Source: Mesorhizobium sp. NZP2077
GTDB lineage: Bacteria; Pseudomonadota; Alphaproteobacteria; Rhizobiales; Rhizobiaceae
DNA: 64,000 bases
Assembly (NCBI RefSeq): GCF_013170805.1
Contig: NZ_CP051293.1
Coordinates: 6,206,001-6,270,000, forward strand
Direction: 5' to 3'
Shown here: positions 9,212 through 18,871 of the stretch, one piece after another
How the letters are laid out: every line of letters starts with the position of its first letter
Position numbering within the stretch: position 1 is the stretch's first letter
Notes under the pieces: model-generated
Databases searched by the model: none
The model's input: the letters and a program-made list of their open reading frames with translations, nothing else
What the model was told of the DNA's origin: nothing
Position numbers and translations under genes: made by a program

Positions 9212-9488
9212 ATGTCCAATTAGCGAAAACACACGATCCCACGAGATGAAGGGGTTAGACAATCCAAACTGCTTTCCCCAAATTAGCCGATTGGCCTAGT
9301 CGTGGTATTGTCGGAATCACCCATGATCCGAATTCCCCAAACTTGGTTGTGGTCAGACGGGGTGACTGCCGACGCACGCCCCTTGCCGAGACCCCTTACG
9401 CCCTGCTCCTTTGAGCTTCGACCGCAGAAAGTTTGTGATCAATTTCATATCAGATGCGTCGTAAGAGATCAACTTGAAATTGGATGAT

Positions 9489-9734
9489 ATGAAAGAAATT
9501 ACCGGCGTCCAGATCAGAGCAGCGCGAGCGTCGATCCGTTGGAGCGCTGAAGATTTGGCCGAAGCAGCTAGCGTGGGCGTGGCGACAGTCAGGCGCGCAG
9601 AAGCTGCGGATGGCGTCCCTCCGATCACCACAGCAAATCGGAACGCGATCCGCGGTGCCCTTGAAAAGGCGGGCATCGAATTCATTCCGGAAAACGGTGG
9701 TGGCGCTGGCGTGCGCTTGGCCAAACGGCAATAG
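9489..9734 (+). CDS. Small XRE-type helix-turn-helix protein (second copy)
   Basis: An 81-residue relative of the preceding gene: GVQIRAARASIRWSAEDLAE, SVGVATVRRAEAADG, GALEKAGIEFIPENGGGAGV and a VRLAK ending. The recognition helix differs (SVGVATVRRAE rather than VSLNALARLE), so the two are likely to bind different sites. The ATG at 9489 is used; a TTG at 9474 is also in frame. The 277-base gap to the previous gene shows nothing else that I can support. Confidence 0.72.
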   Translation: MKEITGVQIRAARASIRWSAEDLAEAASVGVATVRRAEAADGVPPITTANRNAIRGALEKAGIEFIPENGGGAGVRLAKRQ

Positions 9735-10250
9735 CAGACCCCGAACGCACATCTAGGAGCGATCGTCTGAAATCTGACACCGATTTCCGGCCGCTTTGCG
9801 CCAGGTGCTGTCGTGCGTATTGCGGCAGTGAACGACCGAGAATAGGCCGTTAGGGCGACCGTCAGCTTTCAGTAACGAGGTTCCGAACAGCAGCCATCCG
9901 ATACCCTGTTGCTGCCCGCAACAAGCGTAGGATGGCTTTCTCGGCAATCGCCAGACTGCCCGCCAATGCATAGGGGTCAAACGAAACATTCAGCTTGGCC
10001 AGCTGCTGGGTCTGTTCAGCGGTGGCCTGAAGACGGCCGGACGAGCGAAAATGGAGTGAAGACAGCTTCTAAAAGGCTATGAGATGATCACAATCCGAGC
10101 AAAACGGCCAACTTCACGACCTTGAGTAATGCCCGTTTATTCATGACCCCGCGCTTGTTTCTGAGGTGTCCAGTTTTTCGGCAATTTCCGAGGTGAATAG
10201 TAAGGGACCACCTGTCGCCAGGTGGCCCAAGTCCAGTTTCTTGCCTAGAC
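9735..10250. other. Gap with a possible decayed gene on the minus strand
   Basis: No start-to-stop gene is supported. A minus-strand frame from just after a TAG at 10069 to a TGA at 9862 reads as plausible protein (TAEQTQQLAKLNVSFDPYAL, AIAEKAILRLLRAATGYRM) but has no ATG, GTG or TTG at its beginning. I read it as the tail of a lost gene whose family I do not recognise. Confidence 0.3.
10204..10228. terminator. Stem-loop downstream of the isochorismatase-fold gene
   Basis: GGGACCACCTG and CAGGTGGCCC pair around a TCGC loop with one bulge. It lies 23 bases past the stop of the minus-strand gene. No run of T follows, so it may stabilise the mRNA end or work with Rho rather than act as a simple intrinsic terminator. 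Confidence 0.4.
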
Positions 10251-11012
10251 CTATTTCGCGGCCTTCTGTGCCGCGTAATAGCTTTCAAACAACGCGCCAT
10301 ATGCCGGTTCGACGTGGTCGACAAAGACCTTGGCGAAATCCATCGCGTCTGGGCGATCCCAAGTGTGCATCACCTCTGTAATCGCCGCGAATGTGTCAAT
10401 CGGCATCGCGCCCGCCTGCGTGACCCGGGCAATGGATATGTCGGTCGCCATCTTCGACCAATTGCCCGATGCATCCACAATGCAGAACACTTTGTATCCA
10501 GCCTCGAGGGCTTTCAGTGCAGGAAACACCATGCAAATGCTGGTGAGTGTGCCTGCGATCAGCAGTGTCTTCCGCTTGGTTTTCTCGATCGCTTCGACAA
10601 AGGGGCGGTGATCCCATGCGTTGATCGGGCCGCTGCGTGGAACGTACACCGCATCGGGGTTGCTCAGCAGGATATCGGGAATGGTCGGACCATTTGCACC
10701 GTCGGGAACTGATGCCGTGACAACTGTCGGGATCTTCCCGATCTTCGCTACCTTCGCAAGAGCAGTTACGTTGTTACGGAGTTCCCTATACTCCATATCA
10801 CGGACCAACTGGAACAAGCCGCTCTGATGATCTATCAGCAGCAATACAGCATCGTTCGGGTCAATCATCCACTTGTTTAATGTCATGTCATTTCCTTTGG
10901 TTTTGGAACTGGATGTGCTGCCTGCGGCGGCGGCTACCGCTGTCGTCGGCGTCGTCAGCAATGTCGCTGCGCCGGCTGCAGCGCCGGCAATAAGTATCTC
11001 TCTGCGCTTCAT
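10251..11012 (-). CDS. Isochorismatase-fold hydrolase with Tat-like leader
   Basis: This 253-residue cysteine hydrolase belongs to the YcaC-like branch of the isochorismatase superfamily. The catalytic Asp is in [12 protein letters not shown] (D61) and the nucleophile Cys in [11 protein letters not shown] (C160). Families of this type cleave amides or related C-N bonds; the substrate is unknown. The first 42 residues look like a twin-arginine leader ([19 protein letters not shown]), suggesting export. A second ATG at residue 43 (10886) has AAAGGA five bases upstream, so a cytoplasmic form could also be made. It follows the pirin gene in the same direction, 258 bases away, across a broken small ORF. 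Confidence 0.85.
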   Translation of the reverse strand: MKRREILIAGAAAGAATLLTTPTTAVAAAAGSTSSSKTKGNDMTLNKWMIDPNDAVLLLIDHQSGLFQLVRDMEYRELRNNVTALAKVAKIGKIPTVVTASVPDGANGPTIPDILLSNPDAVYVPRSGPINAWDHRPFVEAIEKTKRKTLLIAGTLTSICMVFPALKALEAGYKVFCIVDASGNWSKMATDISIARVTQAGAMPIDTFAAITEVMHTWDRPDAMDFAKVFVDHVEPAYGALFESYYAAQKAAK

Positions 11013-11130
11013 TTACTTCTCCAATCGATTGATATTTTTAAATGAGTCCCATCAAGCTGAAGAGGCGCGCGCTCGACCACGACTGCCAACTCAAGCCGTT
11101 TCTCGCCAGTGACTGTGGACTGATCCAGTA

Positions 11131-11274
11131 TCAGACACCGCCATAACCACCTTGGCCGCCCGGAATGGATTCTGGATGTCCACCGCGCTGCGGCGCTCGA
11201 CCCGAGGCATGCCAGAGAAAATTGCGGCGAAACTTGTCGATACCGATTTCCATCGTGCCACCTTGCGAGGTCAT
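11131..11274 (-). pseudogene. Short remnant coupled to pirin; N-terminus resembles LLM-class oxidoreductases
   Basis: The ATG overlaps the pirin stop (TCATGA), the arrangement of a coupled operon gene, but only 47 codons follow. The opening MTSQGGTMEIGIDKF resembles the N-terminus of luciferase-like flavin oxidoreductases (MEIGIDxFAA). Dropping one T after AAGTT gives a longer frame that reads AAIFSGMPRVERRSAVD and QNPFRAAKVVMAVSDTGSV. I therefore think a gene has been deleted and frameshifted here. The family link rests on a short match. Confidence 0.4.
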
Positions 11275-12200
11275 GAGCCGGCAGACTCGACCTGCGTAGG
11301 CTCTGGCGGCAACGGAATGAACTCCGTTTCGCCAGCGACTTCGGGGAAGCGGCCCTGCCGCCAGTCGTCCTTCGCTTGCTCGATCCGATCCTTGGAACTC
11401 GAAACGAAGTTCCAGTAGACGTGACGTTGCTCGGGAAAAGGTTCGCCGCCGACCAGCATCAGATGCGCTCCGCCGCGTGTGCTCACGATGATCTCCGCGC
11501 CAGGCTTGAAGACGACAAACTGCGCTTCGCCGAATGTTCCTGTCTGGCCGGCGACTTCAATCTCGCCAGAGACGACAAACACGGCCCGCTCGATATGATC
11601 CGTGGGCACTTGCAACCGCGCGCCAGGCTGGAGCACGGCGTCGACATACATCAGGTCCGAATAGACCGGCACCGGCGAGCGTTCTCCGAACGCACTGCCC
11701 GCAACGACGGTGAGCGAGGCTCCGTCGGCCTGGAGCCTGGGCAGAGTGCCGTTGGCGTGATTGGAGAAACCCGGCTGCATTTCTTCGAGCGCCTTGGGCA
11801 AGGCGACCCAGATTTGCTGGCCGAACATCGTTCCACCTTGAGCCTGCAATTTCGCGGGTGAGCGCTCGGAGTGGACGATGCCGCTACCCGCTGTCATCCA
11901 GTTCACGTCACCGGGACGGACCGTCTCAACGCTCCCGATGCTGTCTCGATGAACCATTTCGCCTTCGAGCAGGTAGGTGAGGGTCGACAGGCCGATATGG
12001 GGATGGGGGCGGACATTCAGGCCAGCCCCTTCTCGAAACACCACCGGTCCGAAATGATCGAGGAAAATGAAAGGACCAACCGTGCGGCGCTGTGCCGATG
12101 GGAGCGCACGGCGAACCTTGAACCCATCACCCAGATCGCGAACAGGCGGAAGGATCAAATGTTCCACTGCCGAGTCTTGCAGGGCACTCGTAACAGTCAT
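11271..12200 (-). CDS. Pirin-family protein
   Basis: This 309-residue bicupin has pirin hallmarks: a metal-binding stretch NVRPHPHIGLSTLTYLLEGE with HxH, and GDVNWMTAGSGIVHSER with Glu and His, both in the N-terminal cupin; a second cupin ends with GGEPFPEQRHVYWNFVSS. Bacterial pirins bind Fe and some show quercetinase activity or modulate redox and metabolic enzymes. I use the ATG at 12200 because GGAGG lies seven bases upstream; frames from a TTG at 12224 lack such a site. A LysR gene is divergent and 375 bases away, so it may control pirin and its downstream genes. Confidence 0.9.
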   Translation of the reverse strand: MTVTSALQDSAVEHLILPPVRDLGDGFKVRRALPSAQRRTVGPFIFLDHFGPVVFREGAGLNVRPHPHIGLSTLTYLLEGEMVHRDSIGSVETVRPGDVNWMTAGSGIVHSERSPAKLQAQGGTMFGQQIWVALPKALEEMQPGFSNHANGTLPRLQADGASLTVVAGSAFGERSPVPVYSDLMYVDAVLQPGARLQVPTDHIERAVFVVSGEIEVAGQTGTFGEAQFVVFKPGAEIIVSTRGGAHLMLVGGEPFPEQRHVYWNFVSSSKDRIEQAKDDWRQGRFPEVAGETEFIPLPPEPTQVESAGS

Positions 12201-12575
12201 TGCCGCCTCCATTGTAGAGTTCAATTCGGCGCTGTCGCGGCGTGATCTCGTTCCAACAGCGCAATTTTCATCTCAAGAAGGCCACGAATCGGTTAGGCTC
12301 CGGGTTCGGTGGACTTTCTTGATCGCGTCTAAGGATCGTAAATCCCACGTGCGGATATGCCGGGAAAGCCGGTATGTTACGATACTATCCATCGGCCTAG
12401 CCGATGGCTTTCAATCATCGAAGCATCCCGTGGTCGCTATTTCAGTTTTGCCGGCTAGCTTTGCTGCCAACGATTGTACCGGCGCGCGTTGACGTGTCAG
12501 TGGCAGCTTGCATAAATCGGGGCAGCCTGCATATTTTCAGAGAATCCATCGGTTAATTCGATAGAAAGACACAAC
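12201..12575. promoter_or_regulatory. Divergent control region between pirin and LysR genes
   Basis: No gene seen. A long palindrome, CCATCGGC-CTA-GCCGATGG (12389-12407), lies about mid-way, and 17 bases before it ATGCCGG-GAAAG-CCGGTAT forms a second inverted repeat. Either may be an operator for the divergent LysR protein or a hairpin. Confidence 0.35.
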
Positions 12576-13535
12576 GTGCTTGATGGTGTTTCTCTTGACC
12601 AGTTGCGGACTTTTGTTGCCGCAGCTGACGAAGGAAGCTTCTCTGCTGCGGCTCGGCGCCTCAGGCGAACCCAGTCCGCCGTCAGCGAAACCATGGCCAA
12701 CTTGGAGACGCAGCTTGGTGTCGCGCTTTTCGACCGGAGCGCTCGATATCCGCGGCTGACGACCGAGGGTAGTGTCCTTCTTGCCGACGCTCGGGCTGTC
12801 GTTTCCGGCGTTGATGGCATGAAGGCACGCGCGAAAGGAATATCAGGAGGGCTAGAGGCGGAGCTGGCTGCGGTGATCGACGTCTTCTTTCCGATCTCCG
12901 CGGTTGCCGAGGTCGCCCACGAGTTTCGCGGACAATTCCCCGCCACACCTTTGCGGCTACTTGTCGAAGCCCTCGGCGGCGCGGTGCAACCCGTCTTGGA
13001 TGGTCGCGCGAGCTTCGGCATCGTTGGATCTTTGCCAGTACTGCCCTCTGGCCTTGTGGCCGAGCGCGTCACCAGCGTTGACTTTGTCATGGTCGCGGCT
13101 GCAAACCATCCGCTCGCGGCGTATGGTGGCCTCATTCCACGGGATGAGCTGGCGCGACACGTTCAACTGGTGCTCACTGATCGATCCGATCTCTCGGCCG
13201 GGCGGGAGATCGCAGTCATATCGCCTTCAACCTGGCGGTTGGCTGACCTGTTTGCCAAGCACGCCTTTCTCATCAGCGGGCTGGGTTGGGGTGGTATGCC
13301 GCTCCACGTCGTTGGGAAGGACATCGCCGAGGGGCGGCTTGTTGAACTTTCGATCCAGGATATACCACGGGGCGGACTCAAGCTGCCGATATCGGCCATC
13401 TTCCCAATCGTCGCACCTCCAGGACCCGCCGGCCGTTGGATGATCGAGCGCCTTAAACAGTGTTCAAACGAAATGCCGGGCAAATGGCCTATGGACAAGG
13501 TCTTCACGACGTCCGTGCCCGGCCCCGAGCGGTGA
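12576..13535 (+). CDS. LysR-family transcriptional regulator
   Basis: 319 residues. The N-terminal HTH reads LDQLRTFVAAADEGSFSAAA, RTQSAVSETMANLETQLGV, then LFDRSARYPRLTTEG. The rest is the co-inducer domain. The start is a GTG at 12576 (MLDGVSLDQ). It is divergent from pirin and the likely regulator of that cluster. An Ala/Gly-rich effector domain gives no clue to the ligand. Confidence 0.87.
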   Translation: MLDGVSLDQLRTFVAAADEGSFSAAARRLRRTQSAVSETMANLETQLGVALFDRSARYPRLTTEGSVLLADARAVVSGVDGMKARAKGISGGLEAELAAVIDVFFPISAVAEVAHEFRGQFPATPLRLLVEALGGAVQPVLDGRASFGIVGSLPVLPSGLVAERVTSVDFVMVAAANHPLAAYGGLIPRDELARHVQLVLTDRSDLSAGREIAVISPSTWRLADLFAKHAFLISGLGWGGMPLHVVGKDIAEGRLVELSIQDIPRGGLKLPISAIFPIVAPPGPAGRWMIERLKQCSNEMPGKWPMDKVFTTSVPGPER

Positions 13536-14082
13536 ATCTGATACAGATCAATGTGATCGGTCTGCAGGCGACGCAGGACCTATTGTTTTTGAGCGATGGC
13601 CGAGTCCTCGCGCACCATTGTGTCGCCGACACCGAACAATACTGAAGCCGAACAACCGCTTTCGGAGAACGCATCGCCATCCTAAAGGGCCGAAATAGGC
13701 GCATTGCTGACCGGCAGATTTTGGGCCGCTTCCGGTCAGGCAGCTTTCAAGAACCGTCCTGCCGGAGCAGACATTTAGGAAGGCAGTTGTTTTGCCGGCT
13801 CCTCAGTCTCGTCGCTGCAGCGGAATCGCAGCCGCATTTAGCCCGCCGGAACGGGGTGACCGTCAATCAAATGCCCGCTCTCCTCATTCGCGAATATACA
13901 GACGCTCCGGGCAAACAATCGACCTGAGGCGCGAAGAAACACGCCCAGCGCAATCTGTATCTGCCGCCAGGGCATCGTTAGTCTCCGGTTAGAAATTCGG
14001 CTACCGGCAGCAGGCCATACTGGTGGAACGTTGCCATTGGTCTCACCGTTTGTAAACCTCCAAAGCCAGCGCGCGCTTTCAC
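13536..14082. other. Gap without a supported gene
   Basis: Short open frames are present but none has a ribosome site or a recognisable motif. The stretch separates a plus-strand LysR gene from the end of a minus-strand cyclase gene, so transcription converges here. Confidence 0.4.
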
Positions 14083-15855
14083 TTATTCCCGCAGGCCCGC
14101 CTTGCGCAAATTCTCGCGAAAATGTTCCAAGTCACTTGAATTCTTGTATGGCGCCATATCCGAGGTCGTTCTCATCGTGATTGTGGCTCGTGGCTCCAGC
14201 CGCAAAACGTGCTCAATCGCCTTCTGCGCTTCGTCTTCGCTTCCTAAAGCCGCGTAGCTGGCTGCCAGGTACAAGTGACGGTATACGGTATCGAGGGTTC
14301 GTAGACCTTCCAACGCCGCAATCGCTTCATTATATCTGCGAGTGTCGTAGTAAATCTGGCCAATCTGTAGAATGTACCACTCGGGGTAGTGAGGGTTGAG
14401 ACGCATAGCTTTTTGCGCCGTCTCAAGGCCTTTCTGTGCCCTCCCGCAATAACTTAGGCAGGAACCGAAATCCATCAGCACGTCGGCATCATTTGGATTG
14501 AGCTCAAGGGCGCGTTGATACTCAACGATAGCGCGTTCGTATTGTCCGCAAAATAGGCAATGCCCTGCGAGCGCATAGTGCCCCCATGCCTCCGCGTCGT
14601 CGCGTTCGATCGCCAAATTGGCGTATTTCAGGCCATTTGCCAATGAGACGTCGGCGTTATCGCTCCAACCGTCGTTGGCGTCGATCATGTACGTCCACGC
14701 AAGCTTCGCAAACGCTTTCCCAAACTTCGGATCGAGTTCGCCCGCCTTCTCGAACAGTTCGCGTGCACGTGAGTTGTCCTCTTTCGTGAAACGGTTGAGA
14801 AACTCCATGCCGCGCACGAAATAGTCTAGGGCTTCAAAGTTCCGTGTGCCCGCTGCCTCTTGCCGCTCGTGCCAGACCTTTAACAGTCGCCCGCCATAGG
14901 CGGTGGCGAGACTGCCAATAATCCTTTCGGTCACATCGTCTTGTACGGCAAAGATGTCATCAATGCTCCGGTCATAGCGCTCTACCCAGAGATGCCGGCC
15001 AGTCTTGCCGTCAATGAGCTGAGCCGTTATTCGCACGCGCTCTTTCGATCGTTGGACGCTGCCCTCTAGGATATAGCGAACCCCCAGCTCCCGGCTCGCA
15101 TCTTGTATTTTCGTAGCCTTGCCCTTGTAAGCAAACGTCGAATTGCTCGCGATGACGAAAAGATCGCGGAACCGCGACAGGCCGGTGATGACGTTTTCTG
15201 TAATACCATCCGCGAGATAATCCTGCTGGCGGTCGTCGCTCATGTTGACGAACGGCAGCAAAGCGATGGAGGGCTTGTCAGAAAGCGAGGTCGGCGAAGT
15301 GGGGGTCGCGCCGAGACCGTCGAGACGCACCGCATAAGCTCGCACGGGGCGCACAATATTTTTAAGTATCTGCTCACCGTTGTCGTCGAATTGCAGGTCA
15401 AGCCGGTTTCCGAGGTGATCTCGCACCGTGCCCGAAACCATGACACCTCCAACGGGAGCGATGCCTTCGAGCCTCGCCGCCACGTTCACGCCGTCACCGA
15501 ACAGATCGTCATCCTCGACGATTACGTCGCCGAGATTGATCCCAATGCGGAATTGTATCGCCCCATGTTCGGAGACAGACGCATTTCGGTCCGACATAGC
15601 TCGCTGGATGTCGACCGCACAAGCCACGGCGTTCACCACGCTTGAGAACTCCGCCAGGACACCATCGCCCGTGGTTTTGAAAATACGGCCTTTGTGCTCG
15701 GCGATCTTTGGGTCGACCAACTCGGCACGGATTTCCTTTAGTGCGTCAAGCGTGCCGACCTCATCCCTGCCAATGAGCCGAGTGTAACCCGCCACGTCAG
15801 CGGCAAGGATCGCCGCGAGGCGGCGTTGGACACGTCCGTCGGGCATGTAGTGCAT
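14083..15855 (-). CDS. Class III nucleotidyl cyclase with TolB-like and TPR domains (copy 1)
   Basis: This 590-residue protein has three parts. Residues about 10-170 form a class III cyclase domain: the first metal Asp in LAAILAADVAGYTRL, the substrate Lys and second metal Asp in FKTTGDGVLAEF, and the transition-state Asn/Arg in DGVNVAARLEG, so it should be active. A TolB/FlgO-like region follows (PSIALLPFVNMSDD, LGVRYILEGSVQRS, GRHLWVERYDRSIDDIFAVQ). TPR helices fill residues about 330-585 (EYQRALELNPNDADVLMDFG). No membrane helix is seen. Members of this rhizobial family are usually called adenylate cyclases. ATG at 15855 is preferred, with AAGG upstream; a TTG at 15870 is possible. Confidence 0.88.
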   Translation of the reverse strand: MHYMPDGRVQRRLAAILAADVAGYTRLIGRDEVGTLDALKEIRAELVDPKIAEHKGRIFKTTGDGVLAEFSSVVNAVACAVDIQRAMSDRNASVSEHGAIQFRIGINLGDVIVEDDDLFGDGVNVAARLEGIAPVGGVMVSGTVRDHLGNRLDLQFDDNGEQILKNIVRPVRAYAVRLDGLGATPTSPTSLSDKPSIALLPFVNMSDDRQQDYLADGITENVITGLSRFRDLFVIASNSTFAYKGKATKIQDASRELGVRYILEGSVQRSKERVRITAQLIDGKTGRHLWVERYDRSIDDIFAVQDDVTERIIGSLATAYGGRLLKVWHERQEAAGTRNFEALDYFVRGMEFLNRFTKEDNSRARELFEKAGELDPKFGKAFAKLAWTYMIDANDGWSDNADVSLANGLKYANLAIERDDAEAWGHYALAGHCLFCGQYERAIVEYQRALELNPNDADVLMDFGSCLSYCGRAQKGLETAQKAMRLNPHYPEWYILQIGQIYYDTRRYNEAIAALEGLRTLDTVYRHLYLAASYAALGSEDEAQKAIEHVLRLEPRATITMRTTSDMAPYKNSSDLEHFRENLRKAGLRE

Positions 15856-16238
15856 TGCCTTCAAGAGCAACAGGACAAGGATTGTAGGGGTGACCGCTGG
15901 CCGAGTCCACGAGCCGGAACGTCGGTTTAGATCGTCATAAGTCGGAATACAAACTGAGACACTTCTCTATTCGGCGTGTTGAGGTCAAGCGCTATCGAGC
16001 TTTCCGTGTCTCCGGCGTTTTGACGTCTTTCGCAGGGCCTTGCTTCTCTCCGGGATCGGCGTTTCGCCCTCCCAGTATGGGGTAGGAGAATGAGGCGGCA
16101 CAATCTACCAAGCGTCTTGATCGCATGTTGCAATCGGTACGAGTGTCTCAGCGAACTCGCCTCATTCATCGTCCTGCGAAGGACGTCCGTCCGCCAGCGA
16201 GCGGAACTCTCTATCTCCCTCCTTCCCAGCCTTCTGGA
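15856..16238. other. Gap between cyclase gene and IS110 remnant
   Basis: No gene or clear signal. Part of it probably belongs to the non-coding end of the IS110 element, but I cannot locate the element's boundary. Confidence 0.35.
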
Positions 16239-16764
16239 TCAGATGGCTGACGCCATGGTTTCCCGCGTCCAGCGGAACTCGGTGCCGTCCAGCCACATGC
16301 GATGCATGACGATTCCCAGGCGACGTGCGAGCGCGACAATTGCTTTGCGCATCCCGCGCCGCTTGGCGACGTTCATCGCCCAGGCCTTGAGCCACGACAT
16401 TCTGGCTGGTCAGCGTCTTGACGTGCACCGGGCGGAACAGGTTGACCCGCATCATCTGCGCGATGCCGCGCGCGTCATTGCGATCGGTCTTGTTCGGCTG
16501 CGCCTTCAGGAACGCTTTCACATGACGCGTCTCGATGCAGATGACCGGCAACCCGGCGCACGCCAGCCCTTCAAAAAGCCATTGCGACAAGGGCCCGGCC
16601 TCGAGACCGACCCGTTCAATGTTCAAGGCAGGATCCTTCAGGACGGCGAGGAGATCGTCGCAGTGGCTGACGACCTTCACCTCGCGGCAGATCCTGCCGG
16701 TTTCATCGATAATGCAAACCGCGGTCTCTTTCACCGCGACATCGAGGCCGATAAAGTGCTTCAT
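16239..16764 (-). pseudogene. IS110-family transposase remnant
   Basis: The N-terminal DEDD domain is clear: MKHFIGLDVAVKETAVCIID, VGLEAGPLSQWLFEGL, VICIETRHVKAFLKAQ, NKTDRNDARGIAQMMR. After HVKTLTSQN the text jumps to the family's far C-terminus, read in another frame as NVAKRRGMRKAIVALARRLG and MHRMWLDGTEFRWTRETMA, ending at 16239. About 200 middle residues are gone and the frame is shifted, so it cannot be functional. It lies between two cyclase genes and may have helped rearrange them. Confidence 0.82.
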
Positions 16765-17116
16765 GATGCGCTTCCTTTCCTGATGCTTGTGGCTGTTTGG
16801 ACAGACCACGTTCTATCATCAGCTCGAAGCGCAGCACCTTCTTGCATCACCGTTGAAGAAGGGGCGCAAGCCGAATACCCCATCTACCGGTAGGACGGTA
16901 GCTTAGTGTCCGACGACAGCAGGCTCGCATAGGCGCCGGTCAAAGTTCACACTGAACGGGCCGATCTGCCTTTTGCTCCACAACCATTGCACGCGTGCGG
17001 ATCTCGGGACCGACGACCAACATGCCGATCTCAATCTTCACGAGATCGAATGTCTGATTCTTTCGACACAGATTAATTGCCATGTCCTCGGAAAACAGCC
17101 CCCGTCGCCATGCCGC
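16765..17116. other. Gap without a supported gene
   Basis: Upstream flank of the IS110 remnant and downstream flank of the next cyclase gene. I see no coding frame, promoter or terminator that I can defend. Confidence 0.35.
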
Positions 17117-18871
17117 CTAATCTGGCAACCCCGCCATACGCCAGCCATCGACAAAGGGCTGCGCAGCACTCATGCTCCTAAAGGGCAAGTTCGCTGCGAA
17201 TTCGCCGATCGTCCAATCTGGATTGCCGGCAAGAAAAAGACGGGCTTCCTCCCGAGCATCGGGCACGCGGCCTGCAAATGCGAGCGCTGGTATCAGGTTT
17301 ACCCTTGACCCGGTCCCATATGTTTCATCCCGGCTCAAGGTCGCCATAGCCTCGTCATACTGACCCACAGCAAATTGCGCCATCCCCAAGACCCAGAAGT
17401 AGGCGTGGTGCGGGCGGGGATTTAGACGAAGAGCCTCGGCGCAAGCCGTCAACGCGTCTTGCGGGTTGCCCAAGTAGATGTAAAGCTCAGCCAGCCATAT
17501 CCCCGCGTTTGCGTTGTTGGGATTGAGTCGAATGGCAAGCTCTAATAGTGATTTTGCTTCATCCCAATTGCGCTCATATAGCTGAACGTATCCAAGCGCA
17601 CTGCAAGCGTCTGAATCGTTGGGATCGATTTCTACCGCGCGTTGTGCGTGCATCAAAGCATTTGCTTGGTAGGAGACCCGTGATTCTCCCCAATTAATCC
17701 AGCCAAAAAGCAGCGAAACCGCAAGATTGCTGTGCGCCTCGCAATAGTTTGGATCAAGTGCAACCGCACGTTCCAACGCTAAAAGCGCTTCTCTGTTTTC
17801 AGACTTCGACATAGCCCATTTTTCTCGTGACCTAACGCAAAGATCGTAGGCTTCGAGATTTGACGGCCTGGAACGGGTAGAGATCTTGTTCATACCAATC
17901 TTGCCGGAAATAGCTTGCACGACGCGACGCGTAACTTCATCTTGAATCACGAAAATATCGGCGAAATCGCGGTCAAAGCGTTCAGCCCAGACATGATTTC
18001 CGCCGCCCGCAGCATCAATCAACTGGACATTTATTCGGAGACGCTCTGCCGAGCGACGCGCGCTACCTTCAAGGATGTATCTCACCCCTAAATCATGGGC
18101 GATTTGGCGCACGTCGATGGACTTGCCCTTGTAGGCAAAGGTGGAATTGCGGGCGATAACGAAGAATCCAGGCACATTCGACAGATCGGTAATGATGTCT
18201 TCCGTGAGCCCGTCGGTGAAGAACGCCTGTTCTGCATCACCGCTCATGTTGACCAGCGGCAGGACCGCTATCGACAGCTTTGGCGGCGTCGACTCGGTCC
18301 GACGGCTCGTTGCAGATGCTGACGTTGCGGTCGTCGTCGACTTCGCGGTGCCAACCCGAAGCGAATAAACCCTGATGGGCTCGGCGATGTTCTTGAGCTG
18401 TGTGCTGCCGAGGTCGGTGACCAAGAGGTCGAGCCTCGCTCTGACCTGGCGATAAGCATCCTCGGACAGGCAGATGGCGCCAGGCGCCGCGACGCCCTCC
18501 AGACGCGAGGCGATATTGACGCCGTCACCCATCAAATCGCCGTCGTTTTCTTCGACCACGTCACCCAGATGGATGCCGATACGGAATTCGATGCGGCGGT
18601 CCTGCGGCACGCCGGCGTTGCGCTCAATCATGCCGTTTTGCACCTCGATGGCGCAGCGCACCGCATCCACGACACTGCGGAACTCAACTAGCGCCCCGTC
18701 GCCCGTGCGCTTGACCATCCGCCCGTGATGCACTGCGATGGTCGGATCGATCAGATCGCTGCGCAGTGCACGCAAGCGCGCCAAAGTACGATCTTCGTCC
18801 TCGCTGGCGAGCCGGCTGTATCCGACCACATCCGCAGCCAGGATCGCGGCTAGCTTGCGCTTCTCGCTCAT
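17117..18871 (-). CDS. Class III nucleotidyl cyclase with TolB-like and TPR domains (copy 2)
   Basis: 584 residues. Cyclase domain (residues 1-175): KLAAILAADVVGYSRLASED with the first Asp, VKRTGDGALVEFRSVVD with Lys and second Asp, and GDGVNIASRLEGV with Asn/Arg. A low-complexity linker of Thr, Ser and Ala (about 180-200) precedes the TolB-like part (SIAVLPLVNMSGDAEQAFF, LGVRYILEGSARR), then TPRs (about 340-560, such as ALRLNPRPHHAYFWVLGMA). It is divergent from copy 3, 221 bases away, and its cyclase domain is much closer to copy 4 than to copies 1 or 3. All key residues are present. Confidence 0.9.
   Translation of the reverse strand: MSEKRKLAAILAADVVGYSRLASEDEDRTLARLRALRSDLIDPTIAVHHGRMVKRTGDGALVEFRSVVDAVRCAIEVQNGMIERNAGVPQDRRIEFRIGIHLGDVVEENDGDLMGDGVNIASRLEGVAAPGAICLSEDAYRQVRARLDLLVTDLGSTQLKNIAEPIRVYSLRVGTAKSTTTATSASATSRRTESTPPKLSIAVLPLVNMSGDAEQAFFTDGLTEDIITDLSNVPGFFVIARNSTFAYKGKSIDVRQIAHDLGVRYILEGSARRSAERLRINVQLIDAAGGGNHVWAERFDRDFADIFVIQDEVTRRVVQAISGKIGMNKISTRSRPSNLEAYDLCVRSREKWAMSKSENREALLALERAVALDPNYCEAHSNLAVSLLFGWINWGESRVSYQANALMHAQRAVEIDPNDSDACSALGYVQLYERNWDEAKSLLELAIRLNPNNANAGIWLAELYIYLGNPQDALTACAEALRLNPRPHHAYFWVLGMAQFAVGQYDEAMATLSRDETYGTGSRVNLIPALAFAGRVPDAREEARLFLAGNPDWTIGEFAANLPFRSMSAAQPFVDGWRMAGLPD

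Noticed and set aside
13460..13645. A small plus-strand frame overlapping the end of the LysR gene
   Set aside because: It begins inside the LysR gene and has no ribosome site; composition resembles an antisense shadow.
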